IMG/VR virus record: IMGVR_UViG_3300020055_002530
Span: 1 to 55,955 of that record
DNA length: 55,955 nt
Source of the DNA: a virus
Strand: one strand, 5' to 3'
Positions 44,223 to 52,285 of this stretch are shown here, in pieces. Position 1 is the stretch's first letter. Every line of letters starts with the position of its first letter. The position numbers and the translations under genes were made by a program. Under the pieces are notes generated by a model. The model ran no database searches. It had not been told where the DNA came from and saw only the letters and a list, made by a program, of their open reading frames with translations.

Positions 44223-44397
44223 TATCCACTTTCGTAATGGACATGATTTTGTTTTCAGTTTTTATTTTCAAAACATCTCCTGGTTTCCATCCCATTTGCT
44301 CTGCAATTTCGTCTGGGATCTTCATTAGCACATTATCAGGATTGTCCGGATCATCCTCGAAAATGTCTTCTACTTTGTATTCAATCATATTTACCAT
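44206..44397 (-). CDS. AbrB/MazE-like (SpoVT) DNA-binding protein
   Basis: The middle of this 63-residue protein (VLMKIPDEIAEQMGWKPGD then VLKIKTE) matches the swapped-hairpin SpoVT-AbrB fold found in antitoxins and transition regulators. The ATG at 44397 overlaps the upstream stop by one base (TGATG); an ATG at 44388 is also possible. It is coupled to IF-1. It might regulate transcription of this operon, but no toxin partner is visible. Confidence 0.65.
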   Translation of the reverse strand: MVNMIEYKVEDIFEDDPDNPDNVLMKIPDEIAEQMGWKPGDVLKIKTENKIMSITKVDNAEKQ

Positions 44398-44588
44398 CAA
44401 TCCACCAAAAAGTTAAGGTCTTCTAAGTCTTCGCGCAACACAAAGTCATCTGGTAGTTTTACACCTTGACCTTCACGGATATGCTCAAGCATATGTTTAA
44501 TATCTGTGATGCTAAATGCTGTATGTTTTTTTAAAACATTGTGTGCTTCTGTAAAATTAGCATTTGGTTTGTACCCAATAACCATCAT
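44397..44588 (-). CDS. Small phage protein (63 aa)
   Basis: A helical protein (MMVIGYKPNANFTEAHNVL ...) with an ATGA overlap with the upstream gene and a strongly helical middle (DIKHMLEHIREGQG). Function unknown. Confidence 0.6.
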   Translation of the reverse strand: MMVIGYKPNANFTEAHNVLKKHTAFSITDIKHMLEHIREGQGVKLPDDFVLREDLEDLNFLVD

Positions 44589-44770
44589 TTGGTCTTTACT
44601 CCAATATCATTAAGCATACGTTCTGCAAGTGCTGTTGTGCGAAGTTGACTTTCAAGTTCCGCCATTTCATCGCAAATGCTTGCTGTTTCGATTGCTTCCC
44701 ATAACAGCCCTGTTGTCCTATAAGGCTGTCTAAACATACCAGTAATGGTATATGCTTTCATTGAACTCAT
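44585..44770 (-). CDS. Small phage protein (61 aa)
   Basis: A mostly helical small protein (MSSMKAYTITGMFRQPYRTT ...) in a tight operon, ATGA overlaps on both sides. No family recognised. Confidence 0.6.
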   Translation of the reverse strand: MSSMKAYTITGMFRQPYRTTGLLWEAIETASICDEMAELESQLRTTALAERMLNDIGVKTK

Positions 44771-45258
44771 TCTTCGTATGGTTCCAACTTGTTTTCTGTA
44801 ACTTCAACATAAGTGCCGTTTACAATCATCCAGTTACAACCCCAACTGTCATAACCTCGTTCTTCTAAGAACTCATAACGGCTTTGCCAATTGTCACTTT
44901 CAAGTTGTGCTTCATACTCTTCGTTAAGAGCTTCCTGTTCTTCTTCTGTAAAATGATTACCATAAAAGATAAAGTCCTCCCAGCAACCATCAAACGTTGA
45001 ATCCATTTCAATATTCGAATAGTCTTCAAAGTCCCATTCGTCACCGTCTTCGCCGATAGAGTTTTCTAAACTTTCTTTTTCATCTTCGTTTTCAACACGG
45101 ACAATAAACGTGCCATTACGCCAGCCTATTTCAGTATTAAGCATTTTACCAGTTTCTTCATTTTTAAACTGTTCGATTTCAATCATAGACTTTTTTGTAT
45201 ATGCACTTACTGCATATGTTTCGCCAATTTTTATTTCTGTAACACCATCATAATCCAT
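44767..45258 (-). CDS. Acidic phage protein (163 aa)
   Basis: A very acidic protein, with a run of Asp/Glu near residues 55-80 (NEDEKESLENSIGEDGDEWD) and a C-terminal WGCNWMIVNGTYVEVTEN. It opens a minus-strand operon running to infA, with a sigma-70 promoter and a strong AGGAGG site. A T4-like phage type; role unknown, DNA mimicry is possible but unsupported. Confidence 0.65.
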   Translation of the reverse strand: MDYDGVTEIKIGETYAVSAYTKKSMIEIEQFKNEETGKMLNTEIGWRNGTFIVRVENEDEKESLENSIGEDGDEWDFEDYSNIEMDSTFDGCWEDFIFYGNHFTEEEQEALNEEYEAQLESDNWQSRYEFLEERGYDSWGCNWMIVNGTYVEVTENKLEPYEE

Positions 45259-45282
45259 AGACGATCCTCCTTTATGTTAAAT

Positions 45283-45311
45283 AGTTTACTAGATAGGAAA
45301 GATAATGTCAA
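45283..45311 (-). promoter_or_regulatory. Sigma-70 promoter of the infA operon
   Basis: TTGACA (45306-45311) and TAAACT (45283-45288), 17-base spacer. It overlaps the ATG of the divergent gene at 45305, so use of the two genes may be exclusive. Confidence 0.55.
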
Positions 45312-46213
45312 CCAGAAAACGCAGTCTTGTTATTGTAACTTGCCTTAAAGACAAATATAAATTAGAAATGTTGTGTAGAAGTATTTTTGCTTTTTTAGAA
45401 CCGTGTGACATAGTAATAATTTATAATGAAAGTTCTGAAAAATATACTGAATGGCTTGAATGGTTTAATTTGCTCAAAGAAAAAATATTAAAAAAGTTTT
45501 CTGTAAGAACATATTCTGGTCCTGATCTTGTTGGTATAGATAATTTTATTTATTGCAAAGATGATGGCTGGGTAAGACAACAAGCATTAAAATTACTTGC
45601 GTATAGTTTAGTAAACACGCTTGAATTTGTTACAATGGATAGTAAAAACTTTTTTATGGCTCCTTGTTCTTTAGATGACATTCAATACAGTCATCCACAT
45701 AATTATTGGAGACGCCCACGTTTAGAAAAATATGTAGAACACTGTTGCAAATTACTAGATTATCCATACGGTGGCGAAGAAATGAGATTGCGACCAAACA
45801 TTACTCCATATATTATAAAGACAAGATTCTGCAAAAGATTAGTAAAAAAATGGAATAACAATATAGACTTTTATAAATTTATTGTTGATACTGCAATGAT
45901 TCCAGAACTTGCTCCTGCTGAATTTTTATTGTATGAAATTTTTGAATTAAAATCTGGAGTTAGAGATGATCTATTGCAAGATATAAAACATCCAAAAGTA
46001 AATTATTGTACAATATGGTTCCATACACTTAAACACTCACACACACCAAAAGGACTTTCAGAAATTGTGGCCAAAAAACGAAACGATGGTATTCTGGTAA
46101 GTGGTATACATAAAAAGGTAGATGATTTCCTAACACTTCAAGATGTAGAAATATTATTAAAACATTTAGGTATAGATTTTATTTTACCCCAAACAGTTTC
46201 GAGTCCGTTTTAA
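45305..46213 (+). CDS. Glycosyltransferase-like protein (302 aa)
   Basis: Residues about 6-13 (SLVIVTCLKD), 100-115 (LEFVTMDSKNFFMAP, with a D-S/K in place of a D-x-D), and VRQQALKLLAY follow the layout of a GT-A-type transferase family common in marine phages and cyanobacteria. The nucleotide-sugar donor is unknown. The start ATG has AGGA nine bases upstream. Confidence 0.55.
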   Translation: MSTRKRSLVIVTCLKDKYKLEMLCRSIFAFLEPCDIVIIYNESSEKYTEWLEWFNLLKEKILKKFSVRTYSGPDLVGIDNFIYCKDDGWVRQQALKLLAYSLVNTLEFVTMDSKNFFMAPCSLDDIQYSHPHNYWRRPRLEKYVEHCCKLLDYPYGGEEMRLRPNITPYIIKTRFCKRLVKKWNNNIDFYKFIVDTAMIPELAPAEFLLYEIFELKSGVRDDLLQDIKHPKVNYCTIWFHTLKHSHTPKGLSEIVAKKRNDGILVSGIHKKVDDFLTLQDVEILLKHLGIDFILPQTVSSPF

Positions 46214-46219
46214 TAAATA
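46212..46219 (+). promoter_or_regulatory. T4-type late promoter octamer (AATAAATA), plus strand
   Basis: AATAAATA lies 28 bases before the ATG at 46248, with AAGGAG between. It would drive the plus-strand run 46248-47671. Confidence 0.5.
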
Positions 46220-46247
46220 CCTATAGAATAAAGGAGCGTGAGGGCGC

Positions 46248-46526
46248 ATGGATTTTTTAACTCTAGTAGGAGATGTAGGTTTTCCAATAGCAGGGGCATT
46301 AGCAGCTGGAGGTTTTGTATTTCTTACTCTCAAATTTATACTTGCAGGTGTTACAGGCTCGGTAACTACATTAAAGAATATTATTGGACAGTTAGATAAT
46401 CGAGTACAAACAATGAATAATGATCTTGTTAAAATTGATGCTTTATTAAGTTATACACTTAATATAAGGCCAAACGTAGACAGGATTGCAGCTAATGAAG
46501 GAAAAGAAGATGCCAGACGCGACTGA
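46248..46526 (+). CDS. Membrane protein with coiled-coil tail, holin-like paralogue 1
   Basis: One hydrophobic segment (GFPIAGALAAGGFVFLTLKF, about residues 11-30), then a helical, hydrophilic tail (LDNRVQTMNNDLVKID). It resembles protein 46705-47070 (GFPIIAAMGLGYF... and the repeated LDNDMIRLNQKL). Such short bitopic proteins suggest a BhlA-like holin or an envelope scaffold; not proven. Confidence 0.6.
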   Translation: MDFLTLVGDVGFPIAGALAAGGFVFLTLKFILAGVTGSVTTLKNIIGQLDNRVQTMNNDLVKIDALLSYTLNIRPNVDRIAANEGKEDARRD

Positions 46527-46704
46527 TGATAAAGGTAAATTAGAAGTAAGTGTAAGAATACTAGGAAACGAACTAGTTGCACTTAGAATGGACGTAGACG
46601 ATTTCAAAATGAAATGGTTAGTAGTAGGTGTAATTGCAATTGTAGCATTAGGATGGGCTGCTGGAGAATTTGGTCCACAATTAATGAGTATGTTCGGAGA
46701 ATAA
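46510..46704 (+). CDS. Small membrane protein (64 aa)
   Basis: A hydrophilic N-terminus (MPDATDDKGKLEVSVRILGN) and a transmembrane helix near the C-terminus (WLVVGVIAIVALGWAAGEF). The ATG at 46510 with AAGGA upstream is preferred over 46486. It overlaps the previous gene by 17 bases and ends next to the following ATG. Confidence 0.6.
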   Translation: MPDATDDKGKLEVSVRILGNELVALRMDVDDFKMKWLVVGVIAIVALGWAAGEFGPQLMSMFGE

Positions 46705-47070
46705 ATGGAATTTGATCTAGCACAAGCGGTTAGCGAATACGGTTTTCCTATTATTGCTGCTATGGGCTTAGGATATTTTATCTATTTTATATGGAAATGG
46801 GTTACCGAAACCATAGATCCTGTGATTGGTGAAACAATGGGTACGCTGATCAAACTTGTTGATCGTGTGCGTATGCTTGATAATGATATGATTAGATTAA
46901 ATCAAAAGCTATCAATGGTGCTAGAATATAGATCAAAATTAAATCCACAAAGACAAGATGAATTACAAAGGCTTGTGGATGAATATAAATCTACACAAAA
47001 GGCATTTGATAGCACGGGTGAAAAAGAAGCAACTAAACCCCAACCACTAAAGAAAAGGACAAGTAGATGA
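46705..47070 (+). CDS. Membrane protein with coiled-coil tail, holin-like paralogue 2
   Basis: An N-terminal transmembrane segment (PIIAAMGLGYFIYFIWKWV, about residues 15-33), followed by a helical region (LIKLVDRVRMLDNDMIRLNQ) and a basic tail (EATKPQPLKKRTSR). Paralogous to 46248-46526. GGAGA precedes the ATG. Role uncertain: holin or tail/envelope protein. Confidence 0.62.
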   Translation: MEFDLAQAVSEYGFPIIAAMGLGYFIYFIWKWVTETIDPVIGETMGTLIKLVDRVRMLDNDMIRLNQKLSMVLEYRSKLNPQRQDELQRLVDEYKSTQKAFDSTGEKEATKPQPLKKRTSR

Positions 47071-47168
47071 AATGTGAAAATTGTAAATGTGATAGTCACT
47101 GTGATTGTGAATGTCCAAACTGTAGAAATGATGTATGTCAAAACTGCAAATGTGAGAAGTGCAGTTAA
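47067..47168 (+). CDS. Metallothionein-like cysteine-rich peptide (33 aa)
   Basis: The frame begins in an ATGA overlap with the previous gene and gives MKCENCKCDSHCDCECPNCR (residues 1-20) and ends CQNCKCEKCS. It has 11 cysteines in 33 residues in C-x-C and C-x-x-C patterns, like small metallothioneins, which bind Zn, Cu or Cd in thiolate clusters. It has no signal peptide, so it would be cytoplasmic. The coupling and absence of internal stops support a real gene; the metal and the purpose are unknown. Confidence 0.6.
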   Translation: MKCENCKCDSHCDCECPNCRNDVCQNCKCEKCS

Positions 47169-47180
47169 ATAAGTATCTAC

Positions 47181-47453
47181 ATGAGATACTTCTTAGGACA
47201 ATGCGAATACAAATGGTCGCATACTGCCGAGCAAGGCAACGAGCGTATGGAACAGATTTGGATACGCAGAGAACTAGGCGAAGAGCTTTACCGAGAAATT
47301 AATGAAGAAGATTACAAACTTGTGTTATTACGTAGCAATGGTATTGTAGAAAATATATATTGTCGTTGCGATATATATGTAGATATTGACAATGCTGATA
47401 AAGCATTGTTATTTGAAATTAAATATGGAAAGCAAAGGATAGAATTAGCATGA
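47181..47453 (+). CDS. Hypothetical phage protein (90 aa)
   Basis: A small soluble protein (MRYFLGQCEYKWSHTAEQGN ...) with a YCRCDIYVDIDNADKALLF segment. ATGA overlap with the next gene; AAATAAGTATC precedes the ATG. No family recognised. Confidence 0.6.
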   Translation: MRYFLGQCEYKWSHTAEQGNERMEQIWIRRELGEELYREINEEDYKLVLLRSNGIVENIYCRCDIYVDIDNADKALLFEIKYGKQRIELA

Positions 47454-47671
47454 TGTGGATGGATTACACAATAAATCAAGCAGGTCCTCACTTCAAAGTC
47501 ATGGGAGACTGGGAAGGCGAAGTTATGGGCGTAGCTCAAGACGGCACACAAAAAGATCATTACCTGTATAAACCTGGAGATGTATTCATTGTAAATGAGA
47601 ACGGTTGGCTTGTAAAATCGGATGAAGTTAATGCGCTTTTGTTAAAGCACGAGAGTAACAAGTCTGAATAA
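47450..47671 (+). CDS. Hypothetical phage protein (73 aa)
   Basis: A beta-rich small protein (HFKVMGDWEGEVMGVAQDG ... HYLYKPGDVFIVNENGWLVK). It ends in convergent overlap with the alpha/beta hydrolase gene (44 bases). Function unknown. Confidence 0.6.
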   Translation: MMWMDYTINQAGPHFKVMGDWEGEVMGVAQDGTQKDHYLYKPGDVFIVNENGWLVKSDEVNALLLKHESNKSE

Positions 47672-48287
47672 CTTCAGCAACCTTATCACTTACCATAGTT
47701 TCATAATGTGTATGAGCAACTTCAATGTGTTCCATATCTGTTCTATGACGCATTGATTCAATAGTACAAACACCATCATTAGGTCCGTTGTGATAAGGCA
47801 CTGACCCTGCTGTGCTTACTATTTGTGTCCATGGTATGTCTAATTCAATTTCATTTGCTTCACGTATAGGATCACTGCGTCTGCCAATATCTTTAAATAA
47901 TGGATAACTTGGTACAATATACTTTGCCCAGTCTGCTGTACTGCTACCACGGAATGGAGTGCTAATGCTGACGCCTCCAATAACACGCACATATTTTGTA
48001 AGATGTAGTGCATACAAACCACCCATGCTATGTCCTATTACAAAGTGTGGTCCTTTGCCTTTACAGTTGTCAGCAATCATTTCCAAGTTGTCATAGAAAC
48101 GATTCATACTAGAATAGTTTACCATTATCTCATTTGGAAACTGTGTTTTTGTTTGCAAATATTTAAAACTAAGGCTTGTCTGATTAGCACCATGACACCA
48201 GATGACGTTGATGTCATCTGTTGTGCGCTTTTCTTCTGTTTTATATAAACCAAACCAGTTGGCAACATATTCTCTAAGTGGTTGCAT
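47628..48287 (-). CDS. Alpha/beta hydrolase (lipase/esterase-like)
   Basis: The nucleophile elbow is FVIGHSMGGLYALHL (about residues 85-100), an oxyanion-type VIWCHGANQTS lies N-terminal, the acid is likely in NGPNDGVCTIES and the catalytic histidine in VAHTHYETMVS near the C-terminus. The family hydrolyses esters or similar bonds; the substrate is unknown. ATG at 48287 is chosen as it lies just beyond the cyclase stop; a longer frame (48320) would overlap it. Confidence 0.75.
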   Translation of the reverse strand: MQPLREYVANWFGLYKTEEKRTTDDINVIWCHGANQTSLSFKYLQTKTQFPNEIMVNYSSMNRFYDNLEMIADNCKGKGPHFVIGHSMGGLYALHLTKYVRVIGGVSISTPFRGSSTADWAKYIVPSYPLFKDIGRRSDPIREANEIELDIPWTQIVSTAGSVPYHNGPNDGVCTIESMRHRTDMEHIEVAHTHYETMVSDKVAEVIQTCYSRALTKAH

Positions 48288-48291
48288 ACAC

Positions 48292-50337
48292 TTATTTACT
48301 TGTTGCGATAAACACACCATTCCAGTCTGATGGTAAATCTTGTGTTTTCATATACTCACAACGTTCAATCCACATATCATAGTAGCCTTCCATCTTGTGA
48401 TCAAAATGATCGTGTAGCAAACGACATTTATCTATAGCATCATCAAATCTTTGCGCACGATAATCTTCGTGCATTTGTTCGTGTTTCTTTTGTGCAGATA
48501 CCCAGGCAGGTCCTATGTCATCTAGCACAGTGTAAATACTCAATCCTACTGATTTACCTTTTACTTGTAAGTCATCTACTTTGAGCCAAAAGAAGTCGTC
48601 TTTGATTGCTTCGTATGTGCTTTCTCCCACAAGTAATAAGCATCCGTATTCTTTACATTTGGATTCAACTCGTGCTGCTGTGCTGACAGCATCCCCGAGA
48701 ACATCATAACTATGGCGCTTAGTGCTACCCATTTCACCAATATAGCCAAGCCCAGTATTGATCCCAGCGCCCATACCAACAGGCGGCCTTCCTTCTGGTA
48801 TAATAATGTCTTCATTAAACTTCTCCACTGCTTTTAACATATCTAATCCACACTGTACTGCTGTGCGAGCGTGATTAGGATCGTCTACGGGTGCATTATG
48901 TATGTGCATACTAGCATCACCAATATACTTGATTATCATTCCGTCTGCGTCTAGCACAGGTTGTGTAATGGCATCCATATAGCCGTTCATTATTCTTGTG
49001 AGTCCTTGCACGTCATCGCCAAATGATTCACCCAATGGAGTAAAGCCACGCAAGTCTGAGAATACAATACTGACTTCTCTTTTGGTGCCTTGTTTGATAA
49101 GTGCAGGATTTTCTTGCAATATTTTTACAACTGCTGGTGATGCATAACCTTCGAATTGTTTCTTTATTGCTTGTTTTTGCAAGAACTCATCTATGAACTT
49201 GAGCACATAGCGTTTTAATCCTACTAAAATTAAAAATGCTGCTGGTATAAACCCGTCGACGAGCAATCCGTACTGTGCAAATATATAGTAACTACCATAT
49301 AGGCCACCGCCAACTGCCAACACAAAAAAGGCTATGCCGAAATACGTCCATCGTGCGATTAAAATAAGTATTATACCTGCTGCTACAAAGGCGGCTAACT
49401 CTGCCCATTGTTCTGCATCTGGTTGTCTTGCAATGTTTGATTCATTAAAAACTGTACCTAACATTGCTGCTTGGATTTCATGTGGAAACACTGAACCTGC
49501 TGCTGTTGCAAGTGGCTGTGTTACACCTGCTGCTGTAGGTCCTACAAACACTATACCTCCAGCAAAATCATCTGGTAAATCTACTGCGCTGTAAGACTTT
49601 GACTTTTGACTCCAGTCTATCCATACTTCGCCTGTTGGTGATGTTTGTATAATACCAAACTGTGGTATACGCAACTTGTCTACACCCATAGGAGATAGTT
49701 TGATTTGGAAACTTGGATCACCTGCTAATACACGAAGCACTTCCATAGTAACATTTGGATACAATGTGCCTCCGGATTCAACCACTAATGGTATGCGTCT
49801 AGTTACACCATCTATTTCTGGCCAGCTGTTTGTAATGCCTGACCCAACTGCTGAATTTTCGATATCGGGGACATTTGCAATGATTCCTGGCACACTAGGA
49901 ATAGTGTAAAGATAATCACTGTTAACGATAGTAGCACCAGGATTGATTGGTTCATTTTTATTTTCCTCTGCCCCCAGCATTGTGATAATAACTGGAAGTT
50001 GTGACATAGTCAAGGCAAGATCGATATCCTCGCCTTGACGGTCTGTTTCGCTCATCAACACGTTAAACACAACTAGTCCAGCGCCTCTGGCATACAACTC
50101 CTCTATGAGGCTACCATAATCACCTCTTGGCCAAGGCCATTGCCCGTATTCCTCTAAACTTGATTCGTCAATGTTAACAGTGTAGATGTTGTTTTCTACG
50201 GCTTGCTGATTCACTATCAGTGTATCAAAGTATCGTAGTTTAAGACTTTCTAAGAACGGTGGATTGCTGTACATCACCCACGCAAGAATGCCCAAAACTA
50301 TAATGCTCCAAATAGGGGAAAATATTATCTTTTTCAT
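48292..50337 (-). CDS. CHASE2-domain nucleotide cyclase
   Basis: A 681-residue membrane protein. An N-terminal transmembrane helix (about 8-22), a CHASE2-type extracellular sensor (about 25-305, with IDESSLEEYGQWPWPRGDYG), three further helices (about 315-380), and a class III cyclase domain (about 405-600). Metal ligands are present in VFSDLRGFTPLGE (about 420) and KYIGDASM (about 471); the transition-state arginine is present in YDVLGDAVSTAARVE (about 547-560), but the usual Asn beside it reads Ser. Host bacteria use such proteins to make cyclic nucleotides from an external signal. It is unusual in a phage; start by ATGA after a small protein. Confidence 0.9.
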   Translation of the reverse strand: MKKIIFSPIWSIIVLGILAWVMYSNPPFLESLKLRYFDTLIVNQQAVENNIYTVNIDESSLEEYGQWPWPRGDYGSLIEELYARGAGLVVFNVLMSETDRQGEDIDLALTMSQLPVIITMLGAEENKNEPINPGATIVNSDYLYTIPSVPGIIANVPDIENSAVGSGITNSWPEIDGVTRRIPLVVESGGTLYPNVTMEVLRVLAGDPSFQIKLSPMGVDKLRIPQFGIIQTSPTGEVWIDWSQKSKSYSAVDLPDDFAGGIVFVGPTAAGVTQPLATAAGSVFPHEIQAAMLGTVFNESNIARQPDAEQWAELAAFVAAGIILILIARWTYFGIAFFVLAVGGGLYGSYYIFAQYGLLVDGFIPAAFLILVGLKRYVLKFIDEFLQKQAIKKQFEGYASPAVVKILQENPALIKQGTKREVSIVFSDLRGFTPLGESFGDDVQGLTRIMNGYMDAITQPVLDADGMIIKYIGDASMHIHNAPVDDPNHARTAVQCGLDMLKAVEKFNEDIIIPEGRPPVGMGAGINTGLGYIGEMGSTKRHSYDVLGDAVSTAARVESKCKEYGCLLLVGESTYEAIKDDFFWLKVDDLQVKGKSVGLSIYTVLDDIGPAWVSAQKKHEQMHEDYRAQRFDDAIDKCRLLHDHFDHKMEGYYDMWIERCEYMKTQDLPSDWNGVFIATSK

Positions 50338-50504
50338 TTATTCACATTAATCCATACACAATCTACTGTCTGATTTTTGTCTGTAACAAGCACACTTGCT
50401 GCGCTCATAGCTGTGACACAAGTATCTTTATCTGGATAGTTGCCTAAATGATATGTTTCCATTTGTTGTGTGCTAGTTAAAGCTAACCATATTAATGCCC
50501 ACAT
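50334..50504 (-). CDS. Small exported-like phage protein (56 aa)
   Basis: A complete frame in the gap before the cyclase. The N-terminus MWALIWLALTST is hydrophobic, followed by YHLGNYPDKDTCVTAMSAAS and a second Cys (DCVWINVNK). It ends by ATGA overlap with the cyclase start. A similar type is common in marine phages. GGAGA precedes the ATG. Possibly secreted. Confidence 0.6.
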   Translation of the reverse strand: MWALIWLALTSTQQMETYHLGNYPDKDTCVTAMSAASVLVTDKNQTVDCVWINVNK

Positions 50505-50668
50505 AAAACTTTCTCCAATAATTCTTTTTTCAAATGCTGGCCATTTTTGTTGAGAAAATCTCTAATATGGTCGTTGTTTTCTTTAGTATCCAATGGCATT
50601 GCTTCTCCGATCATTTCTGTGTCTGCAGGTAACTGATCAGCCACAGGTATTGTTTTTTCAAATTTCAT
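50492..50668 (-). CDS. Small phage protein (58 aa)
   Basis: A complete frame (MKFEKTIPVADQLPADTEM ...) starting from a late octamer and a GGAGAGGG site, overlapping the next small gene by 13 bases. Helical, charged C-terminal half. Function unknown. Confidence 0.6.
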   Translation of the reverse strand: MKFEKTIPVADQLPADTEMIGEAMPLDTKENNDHIRDFLNKNGQHLKKELLEKVLCGH

Positions 50669-50685
50669 TGCCCTCTCCTCACTGG

Positions 50686-50693
50686 TATTTATT
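50686..50693 (-). promoter_or_regulatory. T4-type late promoter octamer (AATAAATA)
   Basis: AATAAATA lies 17 bases before the ATG at 50668 and would drive the two small genes and the CHASE2 cyclase. Confidence 0.55.
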
Positions 50694-51000
50694 CTTCTTC
50701 TTCCAGTACGTCAAAAAACATTTCAAATAATATAAGGAATATCATTACTACAAGTGCTGCAACGATCGTAAGTGGGATTAATATTGCTTTTACCCAGCGT
50801 GGTTTCTTTTCAATCCAGTGTATAACACGTTTTATATATTTTTTTATACTTTCAGCAAAAAAGTTACTTAGAGTAAAACGCACTAGTCGCATAACAATCA
50901 GTATAGGAGATGTGAGTACATCAAACAGTATCAAGAATAGGTCTACGGATAAGTCCACAATGTGATCCACATTGAACCATTTTTTTATCCGTTGCCACAT
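50689..51000 (-). CDS. Membrane protein with amphipathic N-terminus (103 aa)
   Basis: Several hydrophobic segments (about residues 12-50 and 71-95) separated by basic stretches (KKYIKRVIHWIEKKPRW). The C-terminus is acidic (DVLEEEE). Of a type known in T4-like marine phages; function unknown. Confidence 0.62.
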   Translation of the reverse strand: MWQRIKKWFNVDHIVDLSVDLFLILFDVLTSPILIVMRLVRFTLSNFFAESIKKYIKRVIHWIEKKPRWVKAILIPLTIVAALVVMIFLILFEMFFDVLEEEE

Positions 51001-51381
51001 TTACTTCTTCCAATTGTTTTTAGCCGTTAACTTTTTCTTAAGGGCATCCATTTCTTCTCGTTTTTTTCTTGCTTTCTCAACTTCTTTCATAGTATCTTCA
51101 TACCAGTTGCTGTTGTCTACCTTCTTATCATTCTTCTTGCGTACTGGAGGTTTTTCAGGTCCGGATACCTCCAATACACTACTGGGCTCTTCCTCTCTCT
51201 TGGTTTCAGTTTGAACCCTAGGTGTCGGTGGAGAAAAACTTTCTCGGAGTCGTTTGATTCGTTCTTGGAGGTTTTGTTGTTTTGACTCATAATACCTTTC
51301 ATACATTTTCTCCTTAAATCTTTGGTCCACTAGTTCCTCAACGTATGGCTTTAACATACTCATCAATAATTTTCGCAGCAT
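51001..51381 (-). CDS. Charged coiled-coil phage protein (126 aa)
   Basis: An alternating basic/acidic, mostly helical protein with Pro-rich middle (SFSPPTPRVQTETKREEEPSS). TAATG overlap with the upstream gene fixes the start at 51381. Function unknown. Confidence 0.6.
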   Translation of the reverse strand: MLRKLLMSMLKPYVEELVDQRFKEKMYERYYESKQQNLQERIKRLRESFSPPTPRVQTETKREEEPSSVLEVSGPEKPPVRKKNDKKVDNSNWYEDTMKEVEKARKKREEMDALKKKLTAKNNWKK

Positions 51382-51863
51382 TACCAATTTCCGTTAAAAG
51401 CACCAATCACATAAATTATAACTCCTAATACTAACGCACCGGTTAGAGCAGCAAGTGTACCTACAACGAATTCTAATATTGCTTGCTTACGTTCTTCTGC
51501 TGCATAAATTGCTTCTTTGCGTTCTTTGCGCATTTTTGCTTCAATAGCAACTATTTCATCCCAAGCACTAGGACCATAGAAGAAACTGATGTAACCTTTG
51601 AGTTCATCACGCATTTCTTTTGCTTTTTGCTTGTGTCCCCAGACTTCCAATGCATTTTGTTCTATTTGGCTTTGACCAAATATCTTTTTAAACATTGGTG
51701 GATTTTCTGCCTGTCTATGTGCAAAATCTAAATCACTGATAGATGTTGCCCATTGGTTAAGTGTGCCAGCCATATCGCTAAGTTCTTTACCTGTGTCAAT
51801 AGCTGATTTTATTCCTCGGTATGCTGCCGTGGCCATACCAAGTGCTGATACTGGATCAATCAT
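51381..51863 (-). CDS. Conserved marine T4-like phage protein, membrane-anchored
   Basis: An N-terminal helical half (DPVSALGMATAAYRGIKSA), a central soluble part with a KMRKERKEAIYAAEERKQAI segment and a C-terminal transmembrane segment (about 132-153). Similar proteins are frequent in T4-like phages of marine bacteria. Late octamer about 40 bases upstream, AGAGGGTG site before the ATG. Confidence 0.65.
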   Translation of the reverse strand: MIDPVSALGMATAAYRGIKSAIDTGKELSDMAGTLNQWATSISDLDFAHRQAENPPMFKKIFGQSQIEQNALEVWGHKQKAKEMRDELKGYISFFYGPSAWDEIVAIEAKMRKERKEAIYAAEERKQAILEFVVGTLAALTGALVLGVIIYVIGAFNGNW

Positions 51864-51902
51864 TCACCCTCTCTTTTCTAGCAGTTTGCCCTCTGCTATT
51901 GA

Positions 51903-51910
51903 TATTTATA
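51903..51910 (-). promoter_or_regulatory. Perfect T4-type late promoter octamer (TATAAATA)
   Basis: An exact TATAAATA on the minus strand, 39 bases before the ATG at 51863. The 65-base gap holds no gene. Confidence 0.6.
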
Positions 51911-51928
51911 TAAAAAAGAGGTTATGTA

Positions 51929-52285
51929 TTAGTTTATTATATATTCTATTCCAAAAACCAATCCTACATTTACTGTGTCATCGTGCCAAGTTTCATATGA
52001 TGGTGCTACGAATGCTCTTACAGAACCATAATCATATGTGCCTCTTACATAAGGTGCAATTGGACCAAATGCTGGATACCCTGTAACGCCTGCCAGTTCT
52101 ATACCTATGTTGTCCGTGATTTCCATCCTATGTCCTACATACACACTAAGCCTATCAACGCTGTTGTAGTATGCTCCTGCTATAGCGCCATCCTCTATAT
52201 ACCTTACGTGTGGATGAACATTGTTATAACTATCTGCTAGTCCTACGTGTGCGCTTAACGCTAGAGAGAATATTATCGGTTCCAT
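51929..52285 (-). CDS. Beta-barrel-like exported phage protein (118 aa)
   Basis: A short hydrophobic N-terminus (MEPIIFSLALSAHVGLADS, possible signal) and alternating strands with many Gly/Tyr residues (AGAYYNSVDRLSVYVGH, YVRGTYDYGSVRAFVAPSY), as in small outer-membrane proteins. The start is set at 52285 by TAATG overlap with the curlin-repeat gene. It may belong to the curli-like module. Confidence 0.55.
   Translation of the reverse strand: MEPIIFSLALSAHVGLADSYNNVHPHVRYIEDGAIAGAYYNSVDRLSVYVGHRMEITDNIGIELAGVTGYPAFGPIAPYVRGTYDYGSVRAFVAPSYETWHDDTVNVGLVFGIEYIIN

Noticed and set aside
47628-48320. Longer version of the alpha/beta hydrolase starting at 48320
   Set aside because: It would overlap the cyclase by 29 bases; ATG at 48287 just beyond the stop is simpler, though its ribosome-binding site is also weak.
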